From assembly GCF_043641665.1 (NCBI RefSeq), contig NC_092191.1, forward strand, positions 18,445,501-18,509,500: DNA of 64,000 bases, read 5' to 3'. Shown here in pieces: positions 32,210-43,399 of the stretch. The notes beneath the pieces were generated by a model that had not been told where the DNA came from, made no database searches, and saw only the letters and a list, made by a program, of their open reading frames with translations. A program made the translations under genes and the position numbers. Positions within the stretch are counted from its first letter, which is position 1; each line of letters begins with the position of its first letter. The DNA is from Enoplosus armatus. Taxonomy: Eukaryota > Chordata > Actinopteri > Centrarchiformes > Enoplosidae.

Positions 32210-34100
32210 ACACCATAAGGACAATAATTCAGCCAAGGCTTTAGAGAAGTCGCTGCAGAGGTGGGATCACCATCGTAGCATCTGACTTCTACAAAACATG
32301 TGTAAATTGTTATTGGTCAGATGGAAATGTGTACAAATTGAAGCAGATTTCTGCAGAGGGCTTCACGGTTTTGTAAGTTAATTCTGCAGCATTTAAGATG
32401 ATATACATGTACGGGCTGTGATCCACGGCTGCAAATCAAACTGAACATAACCCTTTGCTCCTTCGGGTTAATCCACAACCTGAAGCGAGCCGTGTTGCTG
32501 TAATTAATATCATTACCTGGCAAGTCTCAAAACATCATCAGGCAATGTAGCCGGTCGACTGCCGAACAATAGGCTCCGGCTGGTTCTTATTTCATGGATC
32601 TTTAAGCAGTATTCACTGTTTCACATTTGGAAGCATGAGCAGCGTGTAACCCTTAATTGGTTTCAACACCTTAATAAGTCAAAGACGTTCAAGACTGATA
32701 ATCACATTAAATAGTCCAATTTATCTAAAAAGTCAATTGCAAACTGAAAAACTCTCTTTCTTTAGGAATGCATTATGCTGTGAGGGTGTCAGAGTAAATT
32801 AAATTCCCCTCTGCACACTAAAGCATCTATTTCCTTATGGTAATTATCTGCTGGAATAGACGTGTCACTAGAAGGAGTCAGGCATGCTTGACATTTAGCC
32901 TTTTTATGGAGAGGCGATGAGTAAAAATTAAGATGAGGGAAAGGAAATTAATCTCCAGCTCAGGCAGGCATTGAGAGATCCTGGAGGATAGCGGCTGAAT
33001 CAATCATGATGTTTGTGAGCCTGTTTTGAAAAGGAGCCGGTGATGAGATTCAGACCACAGGCTGGAAAATCTGAGGAGGAGGAGGGGGAGGGGGAGGGGG
33101 GTTGCTTTTTTAGCAAATAGAGTTATGATTGCTATGAGAAGGTTTTACGCAGTTTTATTGGTTTTAAACAGCCAACATACAAACTTTACAATACCAATTT
33201 TAAAGAGGCACTTTTTGGGACACACATGTATTCAGTTTTTTGCTGCGAGTCAGAGGAGAAGATTGATACCACTTTCACGTGTGAGAGTGTGAGAGTGGCA
33301 CCAATCTTCTCATCCGGCTCTCTGCAAACAAATAATCTTCCATAATGTCCAACTATATCTTCAAGTGTATAAAACCTCTCCCAACGCCCTAAACAGGTGA
33401 AACAATGAGCACTGGTTAGTTTGTAAATGCTTTAGTTAATAGTAGCCAAGTCTGGTCCCTTCATCATCTAATAATGTGGTTAATATGTGATGCTGGCCTT
33501 CTGAAATTAGGCTTAAAGTTAAGGTTGTCCTGCACATTAACTGGTGGTTACTAGACGTCAGTCACCAACAGTTAGCTGTAAGCTGATATCAAGCCAAAAG
33601 GAAGAGTGCACTCACTGGATTCACTATGCAGAGGCGAAGATGACTCTTAACGAATCTGCAGTGTATGTCGGTATGATTAATAACTCATGTAAGGCATTAC
33701 TTAATAACATGTAATAGTCATGTGATTGCTTTTTTCAGTATAAGGGTTTGCAATTTGAAATCCAGTTATTACATTACAGGTACTGAATGCTCCATTACTT
33801 CGACAATTTGGGGGTCAGCTTGTGTGCTCACCTCTCACCTCCACAAAAATGTGACTCCCTGTAACTCCAGAGTTTTATTTAAATGTGTGTTCTCAGATGG
33901 CTCGCTTAGTGTCAACTTCCACTTCTACAGTGTAGGTTTTTGTTTTCTACATGTTAACTACAGAATATGTGAAGTGTAGGTTTAGAGGATTTTGGAGTTG
34001 CTAAAAGTCACCTTTGTAAAGTAACAAGTAATGCTACAACTGACTTTTGATGTTGAGTAATTAGTAAAGTAACTGGCCCAACACGGCTCTCCACAAGGAG
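32210..34100. other. Intergenic, ikzf1 to spmip7 (first part)
   Basis: AT-rich sequence without a recognised gene. The segment around 32850-33070 has several homeodomain-like TAATT/ATCAATCA motifs and no repeat character, so it may hold a conserved noncoding element. This was not tested. Confidence 0.35.
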
Positions 34101-34109
34101 TACAGTGCA

Positions 34110-34390
34110 GTCTGTGAAAACAGGTGTACCGTGTCTCCTGTGGCTCTGAAGGCAGCTTTCCAAAGTTTGATAAAATAATCCTGATGATGCTCTTCAGCTG
34201 CATTATGGGAAATGCAGGATTTCTAGCACTTTTGGAGTTTGACCCATACTAGAGACTAAAACTCAGGATATCTCGGCCTCTGCTGATTGAATTCTGACCA
34301 TTCTTTTTTTTTTTTTTTTTTTTAAATCTGTCTCTTGTGAGTCTCCCGATTTTATGAAAGTGCAACACTTCATCACTGAAGTGCCCCTTT
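34110..34390 (+). repeat. Dispersed teleost repeat, copy 2
   Basis: Shares CCTGTGGCTCTGAAGG, GTTTGACCCATACTA-like sequence, CCTCTGCTG and TTTATGAAAGTGCAA, in the same order, with 6360-6680. It ends GTGCCCCTTTAA, a common end of this family. A T-rich run interrupts it at 34303-34323. Confidence 0.6.
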
Positions 34391-34399
34391 AATGACAAT

Positions 34400-37050
34400 A
34401 ATACATATAAGACAAAGTTATTGAGATGTGGATTAGAATTGTGATGCATTTATGATCACACAACTCCTCACAAAATCTACTGTGTGTTCAAGTAAATCTC
34501 CTTGCGAAATGTAAATCTAAACAAAATATAGATGAAGAGAAACAGGAAAACCAGCTCATCCCTATTTCCTGTCTAAGCGTGAAGCTGCACAAACCACAAA
34601 CATAAAGCTATAGCTGGCATACACTTAATAATGTTGATTTGCATTACAGTCACATCTACCGAAAACTAACACCTCTAAATGGCGTGTGCATTGTAGACTG
34701 CAGAATGTATTTAATATGTACTTCCTGAGCAAATTAGCTCGGGTTAATATCAAAATGTTGCTCATGATGGTTCTATTGTACCATTATTTATACTGTTAAA
34801 TATGTAACATTTGTGCAGAAACTCCTTACTTTCCTAAATATTTTCTGTTTGGTCCTTTTCTTTGCCCTTCATGACAGAAACACAGAGTGTGTGGGCTTAA
34901 ACACACACACACTCACACACAGTGAGCGAGGGAGTGAGTGAGTCAGTGAGAGAGCGAATGTTTAAGAGGACAATGCAAGAGCTCACTACCCAGAGTTAGA
35001 AAACCACTCATCTAAATCAGGGAAATTATGATAATGGGGCATCTCATTATTCTCCAACTCACTGCGAATCAGTCACTGACATCACATCATTATAGACGTA
35101 TTCATATAAACAGATTGGATGGCGTAAAGAGGAAGCTGACACCTTCAAAACTTTCTCATCTGCTTTGTCTAAATGTTTCCTCGCCTGTTTATGTGAGAGA
35201 CAGGAAGCGCAGGTCTCAGGAAGGGGTTGCAGGGGGTCATGGTGGTCACCATTCGGGACAGGGGGGCTGCGTGGCCAAAAGTAGGACCCCCCAATTCTTT
35301 GATTGTCCTGTGAAAATATCATGATTTTGAGTCAGTAAATCACACATTATTTTGGGTCAGGACAGTAATCTTCATAGTGAAACACCAACTAAGACTGCTA
35401 CAGACTGCTACTTAGAAAATACCCATAGGCACTTGTGTAATGAGTGAGCTTTGGCAAGCAAAAATCCAGAGGACGTCTGACCGTTGCAACAGACAGTTAA
35501 TCAATCCAAGGGCTTGTCTTTTTTTCTGTTTTGGGGAAAAAATATGGGAGGCCAGCCTAATCAGCAGAGGAAACAGATCTCAGGGGGTGTCGGGCACCAG
35601 GAAAATGGATCTAGGTTGTGAAAAACCACGATTACCACGAGCTGCTCTGGATTCAACCATCTGGAGTTGCCGGCTCCAAAAGCCGGTAAAGTTCACTCAA
35701 CTGGGGCCCAACTAGGAAACAGGTTTACACCTCCTTAACAGACAGCCAAAACTCCCGGAGCAGAGGGATGTTTGCTCCACACAGTGAGATGTGTTGAAGT
35801 GAATCATTTTCATTCATGTAAACTGACATTATTACAGTTACGCTGACTGTTAAAACACTTTTTTAAGCCGTTAAATCTTCTGAAATTAAATATCATCCAT
35901 TGCTTTTGATGCCGCTTTTGAGAAAGACAGAAATCTGCTGTGAAATCTCCCCTATGCGAGGATGTTTTTTTTGCCCTCAAATTAACCTTCATGTCTTTTT
36001 TTCCCCAGTTTTCCAAGACTGCCATTCTCCTTCCTGTCTGTCCTCAGGAATGACATCCATTGTTTTTTAATCTCTGTCTTAACATTTCCAATTACTGTAG
36101 CCTTTACAGACTGACCATTAACTTGTATGTCACCAGCCCACTCATCCAAAAAAATACGATACACATATTGCTGATGCAAATACCTAAAGCTTAAAGTGAT
36201 GCCACTCACTCTGTCTTTCTGCGTGCGAAGAACGACAGAAAAGGCAAAATACAATTCCAAATAAAATGCAAAAAAAAGCATTATTTTTTTATGTAATTAT
36301 AGTAATTGTTTTTGACATTTGCCAATAACACTGGTGCACAGGCTTTACTAATCTTTCTCATTTTATGCTCTTTGATTTCTCTTTAAAAAACAGACTCCAT
36401 GTATTTTTCTATGTGACGATATGAATTTGTTTTGTAATATGTGCCTTTCGTTGGATGGGAATTCAGCAGAACTGATTTAGGCTTGAAAGTGTTTTTCTTT
36501 GCAAGGTAAATTGTGAATGAATGGTAAAGCTCTGTGCGGGGGGTTGCCTGTGATTCAAAGTGGTAGGACTCAAAGCCTGCTGGACTGACATCAGACAGCT
36601 GCCTCATCTTGTGCAGTAACTGTCATGACGGTTTTAAACTAAAAAGGACGACTTGGCTTCCCTTTTCTTTGGAAAAAGCACAATTTAGTAAATAAGCTTA
36701 ATATTCCTGAAAAATTAAATACTGAAAAACATATCAAACATTTTAAATGATTCTTCTACACAGTGTAACTCACTGTAGGCTAGGTATTCATGAGTACTCT
36801 GGGTTGTATTTAATTTTGAAAGGGATAGCTGTAATATATGTGCACATCTGTATGGTGAAGTCAGAATAATAACCTGAGGCATGAATGTCAGTGGAGTGAA
36901 TTAGAACGCCCTCCAGTGGACATTCATGATAACGCTTGTCCTATGTCTTAAACCCGTATAAAAACAATGTGAGCTGTGGTGTGAGAAAACAAGCTCTGTG
37001 TATACAACAGAATATTAAGAGAACAGAGAAAGAATAGAAAGTTGATGAAG
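34400..37050. other. Intergenic, ikzf1 to spmip7 (second part)
   Basis: No recognised gene. Two minus-strand frames (74 codons near 36383-36607 and 99 codons near 35982-36281) look protein-like in places but match no family I know and cannot be spliced in phase to spmip7. Confidence 0.4.
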
Positions 37051-37058
37051 ATGACAGA

Positions 37059-37064
37059 TTTAAT
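37059..37064 (-). other. spmip7: Possible spmip7 polyadenylation signal (ATTAAA)
   Basis: TTTAAT on the plus strand reads ATTAAA on the gene strand, about 70 bases past the stop codon, giving a very short 3' UTR. Confidence 0.4.
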
Positions 37065-37130
37065 ACATAATTGCTTGCAATGACTGATCACACACTTCAT
37101 TCAGAGATTGGCCCACTGAGTGGCAAACAC

Positions 37131-37239
37131 TCACCCAGAGGAGTGTGCAGGCCTGTGGACAGCTTGGACAGAGACTGCAGCATCAGCAGCTGGGTTAGCA
37201 TAGACAGCCTTGCCTGTATATCCAGGGATGGTGCTCCGG
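37131..37239 (-). CDS. spmip7: spmip7 coding exon 8 (stop)
   Basis: Acceptor AG is at 37241-37240 and the TGA stop at 37133-37131. It encodes RSTIPGYTGKAVYANPAADA and the following AVSVQAVHRPAHSSG. Confidence 0.75.
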
Positions 37240-40200
37240 CTGGCACAAATCACAAGGAGGCTTAACATCACCATGTGAGAGGAATTTCAAAGGTAACAGC
37301 TGTTTAAGAATCTGTTTTAGTAACACAAATGTGTGATTAAAAAAATAATTTGCAAAATAAATGTCATGCTGAATTAACAGTGAATGTATGTGTTTGTGTG
37401 TGATAAAGGTGCGTCTTACCGCGCTGTAGGAACATACGGGGGCATTATGCTCCTCTTAAGGGTCAGTGGGTGAAAGTCTTCATCCATGTTGTCAATGTTG
37501 TCCATGTTCTCAGAGCCGATTGTACCACTGCAAAAAAATACACGCATGAAGCAAGGTTAGCTCTAAGCAGACATGCCTGGGAATCGGAGTCATGAATTCA
37601 CGCTAACGTATATGTTAAGACATTTGTGGTCTGGTCTTAACCATGAAGTACTCACCTGTACAAAGGGATCTGACCTGACCTTGGACAGCCACTGCAGCTG
37701 GAAAGAGGAGAAAGAGATGTTGCTTTAAAGCTGGTGATCATAACGTAACTGCTCTTAATAAAGAGGTCATTGGTTGTTGGGAACTCACAATGAAATGGGT
37801 TTCTTGGCATCCTTCCTCGATCGAAGCTGCTGTCTGTTCCACTCAGCGCCAACAGCCTTGGAAAGGACAATGACAACAGATCTTTTAGCACCGACTACAT
37901 AAACACACACATAGGTAGACATGTGACGAATGCAGAAAAATAAACCCTTTCAGCCAGAGTTTTGTTTCAATGCTGCATGCAGTGTTTTATCATCAGCACA
38001 TACTGTAATTACCACATTGATTTGAAGACATGAAAGAATAAGTCTGACAACAGAACAAAACCAACAATGTGTTAGTCCGTCTCTCAACACTTTCCCCCTT
38101 CCCCGGCCCGTCTGAGGCTCTCAGCCACAAGCCCATTGCTCCTACTGAAGATGTAAATCTTTCAAAACTAATATATAGTCACAAATATATTGTTTCATGC
38201 TGGGCACTGCGGTTTTAAGCAACATTACTCACAACATAAGTAAATAGTGTGCGCCCGTGAGTGACGGCAGCAGTATGTATAAGTGGGATTGGCTCAAAAT
38301 AAACTGCAGTACCCATGTTTATCGTCATGAGGGACCCGTGTTTGGTCTTTTCATGGGATTTAACAGCAGTAAGAAAAATATAGACTATCACCAGACGTGT
38401 CCCTTATCTGGCTCCTCCAGTCTCTATGCTGCATTTTACATCGTGTGCCAACAGGTGAAAACTGACGGGAAATGTGCTGCAATGTTTTAAGGCACAGGGG
38501 GCACATTGTTGTATAGCACAAACAGCACAAACTGAGCTGGAGTTTCTGAACATGGTGGAATGAGAGAATGTAAATGTGCCTCCGACACATTTATTCCTTT
38601 CACTAAAACCAAATATAAAACAAACAGGAGGAGTGGTTTTCATTTTGAGAAACAATAACAGTTTGTTTTTTGTTTTTGCATTAATTACATTCAGGTAACA
38701 TAATTCGATTTTTCTGGATAGTAAATGTCTTCCTTGAAAACCACCATTGAGTAATTACTTCAGCACAGCAGTAAATTTGCTCCTCTTTCCAGAGTAATTA
38801 GCTGGTAATCAGCTACTGCAGTGTAAACCTCCAGGAGCCCACAGCTGAGAAAAAGTCTTGACCAGTCTTGACTTGACTTGTCACTGTTTGCTCGCCGTGG
38901 CTCACCTGCCACAGCTGAGGGCGACTACTGTAGCGCCTCGATGAGGGACGCTCACTCACTGGGTCTGCCATTTTCTCCAGGGTTGTGTCTGGTGCCTTCA
39001 AGCGCCGGGGTAACTTTGTATCCCAACCAACTTCCTCATAACTCCTGCACACAGATGGGAAATTGCGGTTGTTAAACATAAGAACCAAGCGCCTTGAGTG
39101 TAATTGATTAAGTTGATTCCCAAAAGTTATTTGCTCTAATTTGAATTCTTAAACAGCCCTCTTCGTTGCACAAAGTGTATTAGACATCTTATTAACTGGG
39201 GAGCTAATTCTTCCCCGAGGCTTTAAGCAAGGCTACAGTCCATCGACATGATTTCATTGAGCAGCAATTAACACAACAAGAGGACGCGCTGTTCCCGGAT
39301 GACATCACTGGAGCACAAAATCAAACCTATTCACTCTCCATAACCCTCAAAGCAAAATGACACAGTGTGTGTGGACTGTACATAATGAATTCTGTGGGAG
39401 GTGAGCTTTGTTTAGCTTTATTATTGAAAGAAGACAATTAAAGGTCACTGTGTTCTGACCTCTGTGTAGCAGAAGTGTATCTGGAGCGTTGAACTGCTGC
39501 TGAGTTGTCGGTCCACAGTCTCAGATCAGAAGAGAAGCCATCCTTAAAAAAACATATTCCTAGTTTTATTATATTGCCAGTGGTTTTCTTTTAAAGTAGG
39601 ATATTAGGACGCAAGATGCTAAATTGTTATTCATTCTTAGTCACTAATTAGTACTGATATTTTTCTGTCTTTCTGTCTTTTCTTTATGGCTTACATAAAT
39701 ACTTTATTATTCAACATAAAGATTATGTTTTTTGAATGTTTATTCACATGTGTATATTTCTTAACCAGCGTCTCATACAAGCAGATAATTTGTTTTTAAT
39801 ATAAACAGCATCATGCCTAATGATCTTACAAATGACCGCTGATACTTGTAGGTCTGTAATGACTCCAAATCTGCCACCAGTCTGCACAAACTTATCTTAG
39901 TTAAAATCCCTGCAGTAACTTTAAATGGATAACAGGACAGAAAGATAGAAAATTACAAATATCATACATAAAATAAAACAAGGCCAAGAGTCCACAGCCA
40001 TGCTAGCAGCTCTGTGAGGCTGTACTTTGGCACAGTGGGGCTTTGAGCTAAATGCTGACATCAGTGATCACTAAAGCCATCAGGATTCATCTTCAGGGAA
40101 CCATGAATGTCTGTACTTAATTTCATGGCAATCCATCAAATACTTGTTGAAATATTTTAGTCTGGACCCAATTGGTGGACCAACTGACCAACATTACTGT

Positions 40201-42739
40201 CCCTAGAGCCACAGTGCCAGCATGCCTAAAAACACACAATGCCAGGATGTTGTTTAAATGATTAATGGAAAAACAAAAGTAAAGACAGAAATCTCTCTCT
40301 TAAGTGAATCTAAAAAAAGTCAATCATACAATTTGATGATTGTAGGCAATAACAAGCAGCATTGTGTTCATCACTTTCCTCCACGCCTCCATTCACTAGA
40401 CAACACTTTAAACTATTCACTACATCTGAGCACTGTAAAGCCTCTCCTAAACCATCATAATGTACGCCAAGGAAATTATCATTACTTCAATTAGCAGACT
40501 CAGAAACAACATAATAAAGCATGGTTATGTTCTCTAGGTGAACATAACAGCAGGCTAATGTGATGCCTTAACATGTGTGGTGAGACCCAAACGGAGGGGG
40601 GGTTATGTGTCTATGGATCACTCTTTCATATGTAATGTGTTTGTGTTATGATATTGAAGTGATTAATTCACCAGTGATCTGATGATATGTAATAACAACT
40701 CATTTGTCCAGAAACCAAGACAGCTTTAATTCAACCAAACCAGTGCGGTGTCTGCACTGCAGTGGGTTGAGTGCATAAATCAATGAGTGCTTATGTGCTC
40801 AGAGAGTTAAACAGGAAAAATGAAAACAAAAATATGTTGGGCTCCATATAAATATATGGGATATGAATACTAGTAAGTAAGTAAATAAATGCTGTTAAGC
40901 AAAGCACTTCAGTAGGAAAACCAATTCATTCATCACCCACCTGATGTCCAGTGTGTTTATCAGAGAAAGTGCTGTGCGGAGTTGCTTTAGTTGATGTCCT
41001 CAGTGAGTGTGGTTGAACTTTAACAGGATCGGTCGAACCTTAGGATGACACAACAACAATAAAGTCTCTGGGATGCAGGCTAATTGTGAACTCTAACTAT
41101 GCAGTAGTAACTCAAGGCCAGATTACCCTGCGAGGGGGTCCCCCCCCCCCCCAGTCCTCCGTCTCTGTGTGAATTGTGTAGGAAGCATGTTGCCTTTAAG
41201 TACCCATCAGGTAAAGAGCACACAGCAGACGGCAAATGTTTAATAAAAGCTTAATAATACAGTATTTTGCCTAGAGACGCAGATAGCAACTCCTGTTCTT
41301 GTTTAGTACCTGCCCCAGGTTTGTTGTGTTTCAGTTTGTTTGTGATAATTTGATTAAACAGAAATGTATGCAACATGTGTGCACAGTATCAACTGGAATA
41401 GTAAACTATTCTGTCCTCCAATAAACACAAGGCCTAACTTTTCTTGGATGTTTAACAAAGACTCACATCTGTAAAACTGCAATAAAAGCACAAATGGCAA
41501 ACAGAAATCAAATAAAACCAATATACATTATACTGACACCCTGACACCATACTGGCAACAGAAAATGGGAGCTCCCAGCATCTTATTTATAACAGATAAA
41601 AATGGACTCAAACAGAGGACAGGGCAATAAAGGTAACAGAAACAGAATATGACACAAGGCGCCTCTATAAACAATATATAGGTGGAAGTACAGGAGCCAC
41701 CTTAAGGCCCCTATTAAGGCTGCAACTAACGATTCTTTTCATTATTAGATATGTAGGGGTGTATGTGCACACAGCGACAGCAGCAGTGGCGTGGAGTTTG
41801 TGGCATTTGACGGTGTCATGTACTTTTATCTTGTCTTTTGTGTTTCACTGCTGCACAACAAATTGCCCTTTGGGGTCAAAGTGATTGATTGAGACAATAT
41901 TTCTGAATCTGCCAGTTACTTTCTTGATTAATCGTTTGGTCTATAAAATCTCCAAAAACTGTGAAACAACGCCTATTCACACTGCTTGTTTTGTCCAAAC
42001 TAACAGTCAACAACATACAACATATAAGATAAAGGAAAGTAGGAAATGTGAGCATTTGACATTTTTTGTAGAACAGCTGATCAATCAATTGACTAATTAT
42101 ATCAGCTCTAGTCTAGTTTCAGTCTTTGGGTCCCTGAGGCAGCTGCCCTGTAAGCTAGCCTTGACTACTCTACAATAGATACACTGTCCCGCTTCATAAC
42201 TCTGACCTGCTCTGCGTCTGAAAAATATAAATTGTGATAGGCGCTAGTTATTAGTATTAATATCATTGGTGTTATTTGGAGCAAATGTAAATATAATCTC
42301 TGGTCATTTTACCACTGAGTCTCGCTCTCAAGACTGCATCAGGGATCCTCTTGGAGTTCCAGGCCTTGTCTTGGCTCAGGTCTACACAGATATCAGAGGG
42401 GTTTGGGGTTGTTTGTGGCCTTTCCTTGAAACCTGGAGGGACCCACAGAGCAGAGGCCACATGATGGAAATCTATGAAATTCGGTCGACCTTCGACCCCC
42501 AGGTCCACCTCCGCTCCGGCGCTCAGCTGGCCGCAGCAAGGATCCAGCAGGGGGACGTCGTCTCGTAAAGGAGCCAGGGTGACGTGCTCAGCAGGGGGGT
42601 GAAATCTAGCAAAAGGTGAGTTTGCACGTCCAGGTTCCAGTCCATCTCCACCACCAGCCCTGTACAGACTGGAGTTCAGCCGTCTGATGACATGCAGCTC
42701 TGCAGATAATGGCTTAAAGGAATCCAAAAATCCAGCCAT
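37131..42739 (-). CDS. spmip7: Sperm microtubule inner protein 7 homologue (8 exons)
   Basis: Exons in transcript order: 42313-42739, 40941-41038, 39460-39542, 38906-39044, 37789-37856, 37656-37697, 37420-37527 and 37131-37239. They total 1074 bases, 357 residues plus stop, with consistent phase at all seven junctions. The protein is soluble, with no signal peptide or membrane segment. Recognisable blocks are PLRDDVPLLDP near the N-terminus, EEVGWDTKLPRRLKAPDTTL and EKMADPVSER, a RRYSSRPQLWQ block, and STIPGYTGKAVYAN near the C-terminus. I assign it to SPMIP7 (SPATA48, C7orf72), a protein of the lumen of sperm axonemal doublet microtubules, from these blocks and because SPATA48 neighbours IKZF1 in mammals. 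The family assignment rests on memory of the sequence, not on a search. The final TGA lies inside a perfect GTGAGT donor, so another C-terminus is possible. Testis expression would be expected. Confidence 0.82.
37420..37527 (-). CDS. spmip7: spmip7 coding exon 7
   Basis: Acceptor AG is at 37529-37528 and donor GTAAGA from 37419. It encodes GTIGSENMDNIDNMDEDFHP and the following LTLKRSIMPPYVPTA. Confidence 0.8.
37656..37697 (-). CDS. spmip7: spmip7 coding exon 6 (42-base micro-exon)
   Basis: Acceptor AG is at 37699-37698 and donor GTGAGT from 37655. It encodes CSGCPRSGQIPLY. Its length is a multiple of three, so skipping it would keep the frame. Confidence 0.75.
37789..37856 (-). CDS. spmip7: spmip7 coding exon 5
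   Basis: Acceptor AG is at 37858-37857 and donor GTGAGT from 37788. It encodes AVGAEWNRQQLRSRKDAKKP and the following IS. Confidence 0.8.
38906..39044 (-). CDS. spmip7: spmip7 coding exon 4
   Basis: Acceptor AG is at 39046-39045 and donor GTGAGC from 38905. It carries the most distinctive block, SYEEVGWDTKLPRRLKAPDT through SSRRYSSRPQLWQ. Confidence 0.85.
39460..39542 (-). CDS. spmip7: spmip7 coding exon 3
   Basis: Acceptor AG is at 39544-39543 and donor GTCAGA from 39459. It encodes DGFSSDLRLWTDNSAAVQRS and the following RYTSATQ. Confidence 0.78.
39990..40240 (+). repeat. Dispersed teleost repeat, copy B (spmip7 intron)
   Basis: Shares AGCTCTGTG, TTTGAGCTAAATGCTGACATC and TTTCATGGCAATCCATC with 2250-2560, and extends further right (CCATGAATGTCTGTAC, then CAACTGACCAAC). 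Same orientation as the copy in the ttl intron. Confidence 0.65.
40941..41038 (-). CDS. spmip7: spmip7 coding exon 2
   Basis: Acceptor AG is at 41040-41039 and donor GTGGGT from 40940. It encodes STDPVKVQPHSLRTSTKATP and the following HSTFSDKHTGHQ. Confidence 0.78.
41718..42125 (+). repeat. Teleost GGCTGCAACTAACGATT-type repeat, interrupted
   Basis: It begins AGGCTGCAACTAACGATTCTTTTCATTATT and continues with CTTGATTAATCGTTTGGTCTATAAAAT, the signature of a very common fish short element. About 140 unrelated bases (roughly 41750-41890) split the head from the body. It lies in spmip7 intron 1. Confidence 0.75.
42313..42739 (-). CDS. spmip7: spmip7 coding exon 1 (start codon)
   Basis: ATG is at 42739-42737 and donor GTAAAA from 42312. 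It encodes 142 residues beginning MAGFLDSFKPLSAELHVIRR, with the TLAPLRDDVPLLDP block and SALWVPPGFKERP. An in-frame TAA does not occur between this ATG and the donor. The block is distinctly GC-richer than its surroundings. Confidence 0.82.
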
Positions 42740-43075
42740 TATTGCCACGGGAGAAACTCACAGAGTGTGTGTGTGTGTGTGGTTCACAGAGCAGGTCATA
42801 GATCTGCTGTCAGGCATAATGATGCAGTGAACGATGGTTGCCCAGAGACTGTCTTTGTTTGCTGCTCGGATCAAATTACTGACATGCAGAGAGGCAACAT
42901 GACCTGCTGGCTGTGGAGGTGTATAGCTCTGCATACCTTAGCACAACATTTGTGTGTGGAGAATGGAGAACAAAGATATACAAAATAACATCCCCTGGTA
43001 TCTATTTTGGATGCCACACACCAATAATTCACCTCAGGGGAGCATTCACAAGCAGTAATGGTTCCTCTGAGCTGC

Positions 43076-43090
43076 AATGCCTTGGCAACC
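43076..43090 (-). promoter_or_regulatory. X-box-like (RFX) motif upstream of spmip7
   Basis: AATGCCTTGGCAACC resembles the RFX X-box (half-sites around GCC...GGCAAC), about 340 bases upstream of the spmip7 start codon. RFX factors drive cilium and flagellum genes. Confidence 0.35.
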
Positions 43091-43358
43091 TACAACTACG
43101 AATTTATCACGCTGACCAAATAAAAATGTTTTGTTGTGGTGGGGCAGCTGTTGTCCCTGGAAAATTACTCCACACAAATGTGTTTTGGTGCCAAATAATA
43201 ATGAGAAGCCCTGGCCCCGCCTCAGGGTTTGGTGAACTGACCCTCCCGAGAGAATGCTACATTACTTCTTGTGATGGGTTAAGAATTGTTTATTTTCTTT
43301 AAAATATGCATTTTCTTCTCTACAGAAGATAGTGGATGCCTGCTTTTCCTCCAAGTGA

Positions 43359-43371
43359 CCACTAGATGGAG
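43359..43371 (+). promoter_or_regulatory. CTCF-like motif
   Basis: CCACTAGATGGAG fits the CTCF core (CCASYAGRKGGC) at most positions. It lies between spmip7 and vwc2. A single motif by eye is weak evidence. Confidence 0.25.
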
Positions 43372-43399
43372 AAATCGAGCCTGTATTGCCAAACGGTGA

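Noticed and set aside
35982..36281. 99-codon minus-strand frame
   Set aside because: Some protein-like stretches, but I recognise no family, and it has no neighbouring exon or promoter signal.
36383..36607. 74-codon minus-strand frame, considered as an extra spmip7 exon
   Set aside because: The candidate acceptors give phase 0, while the only donor available at the end of spmip7 needs phase 2; in the required phase it hits a stop at once.
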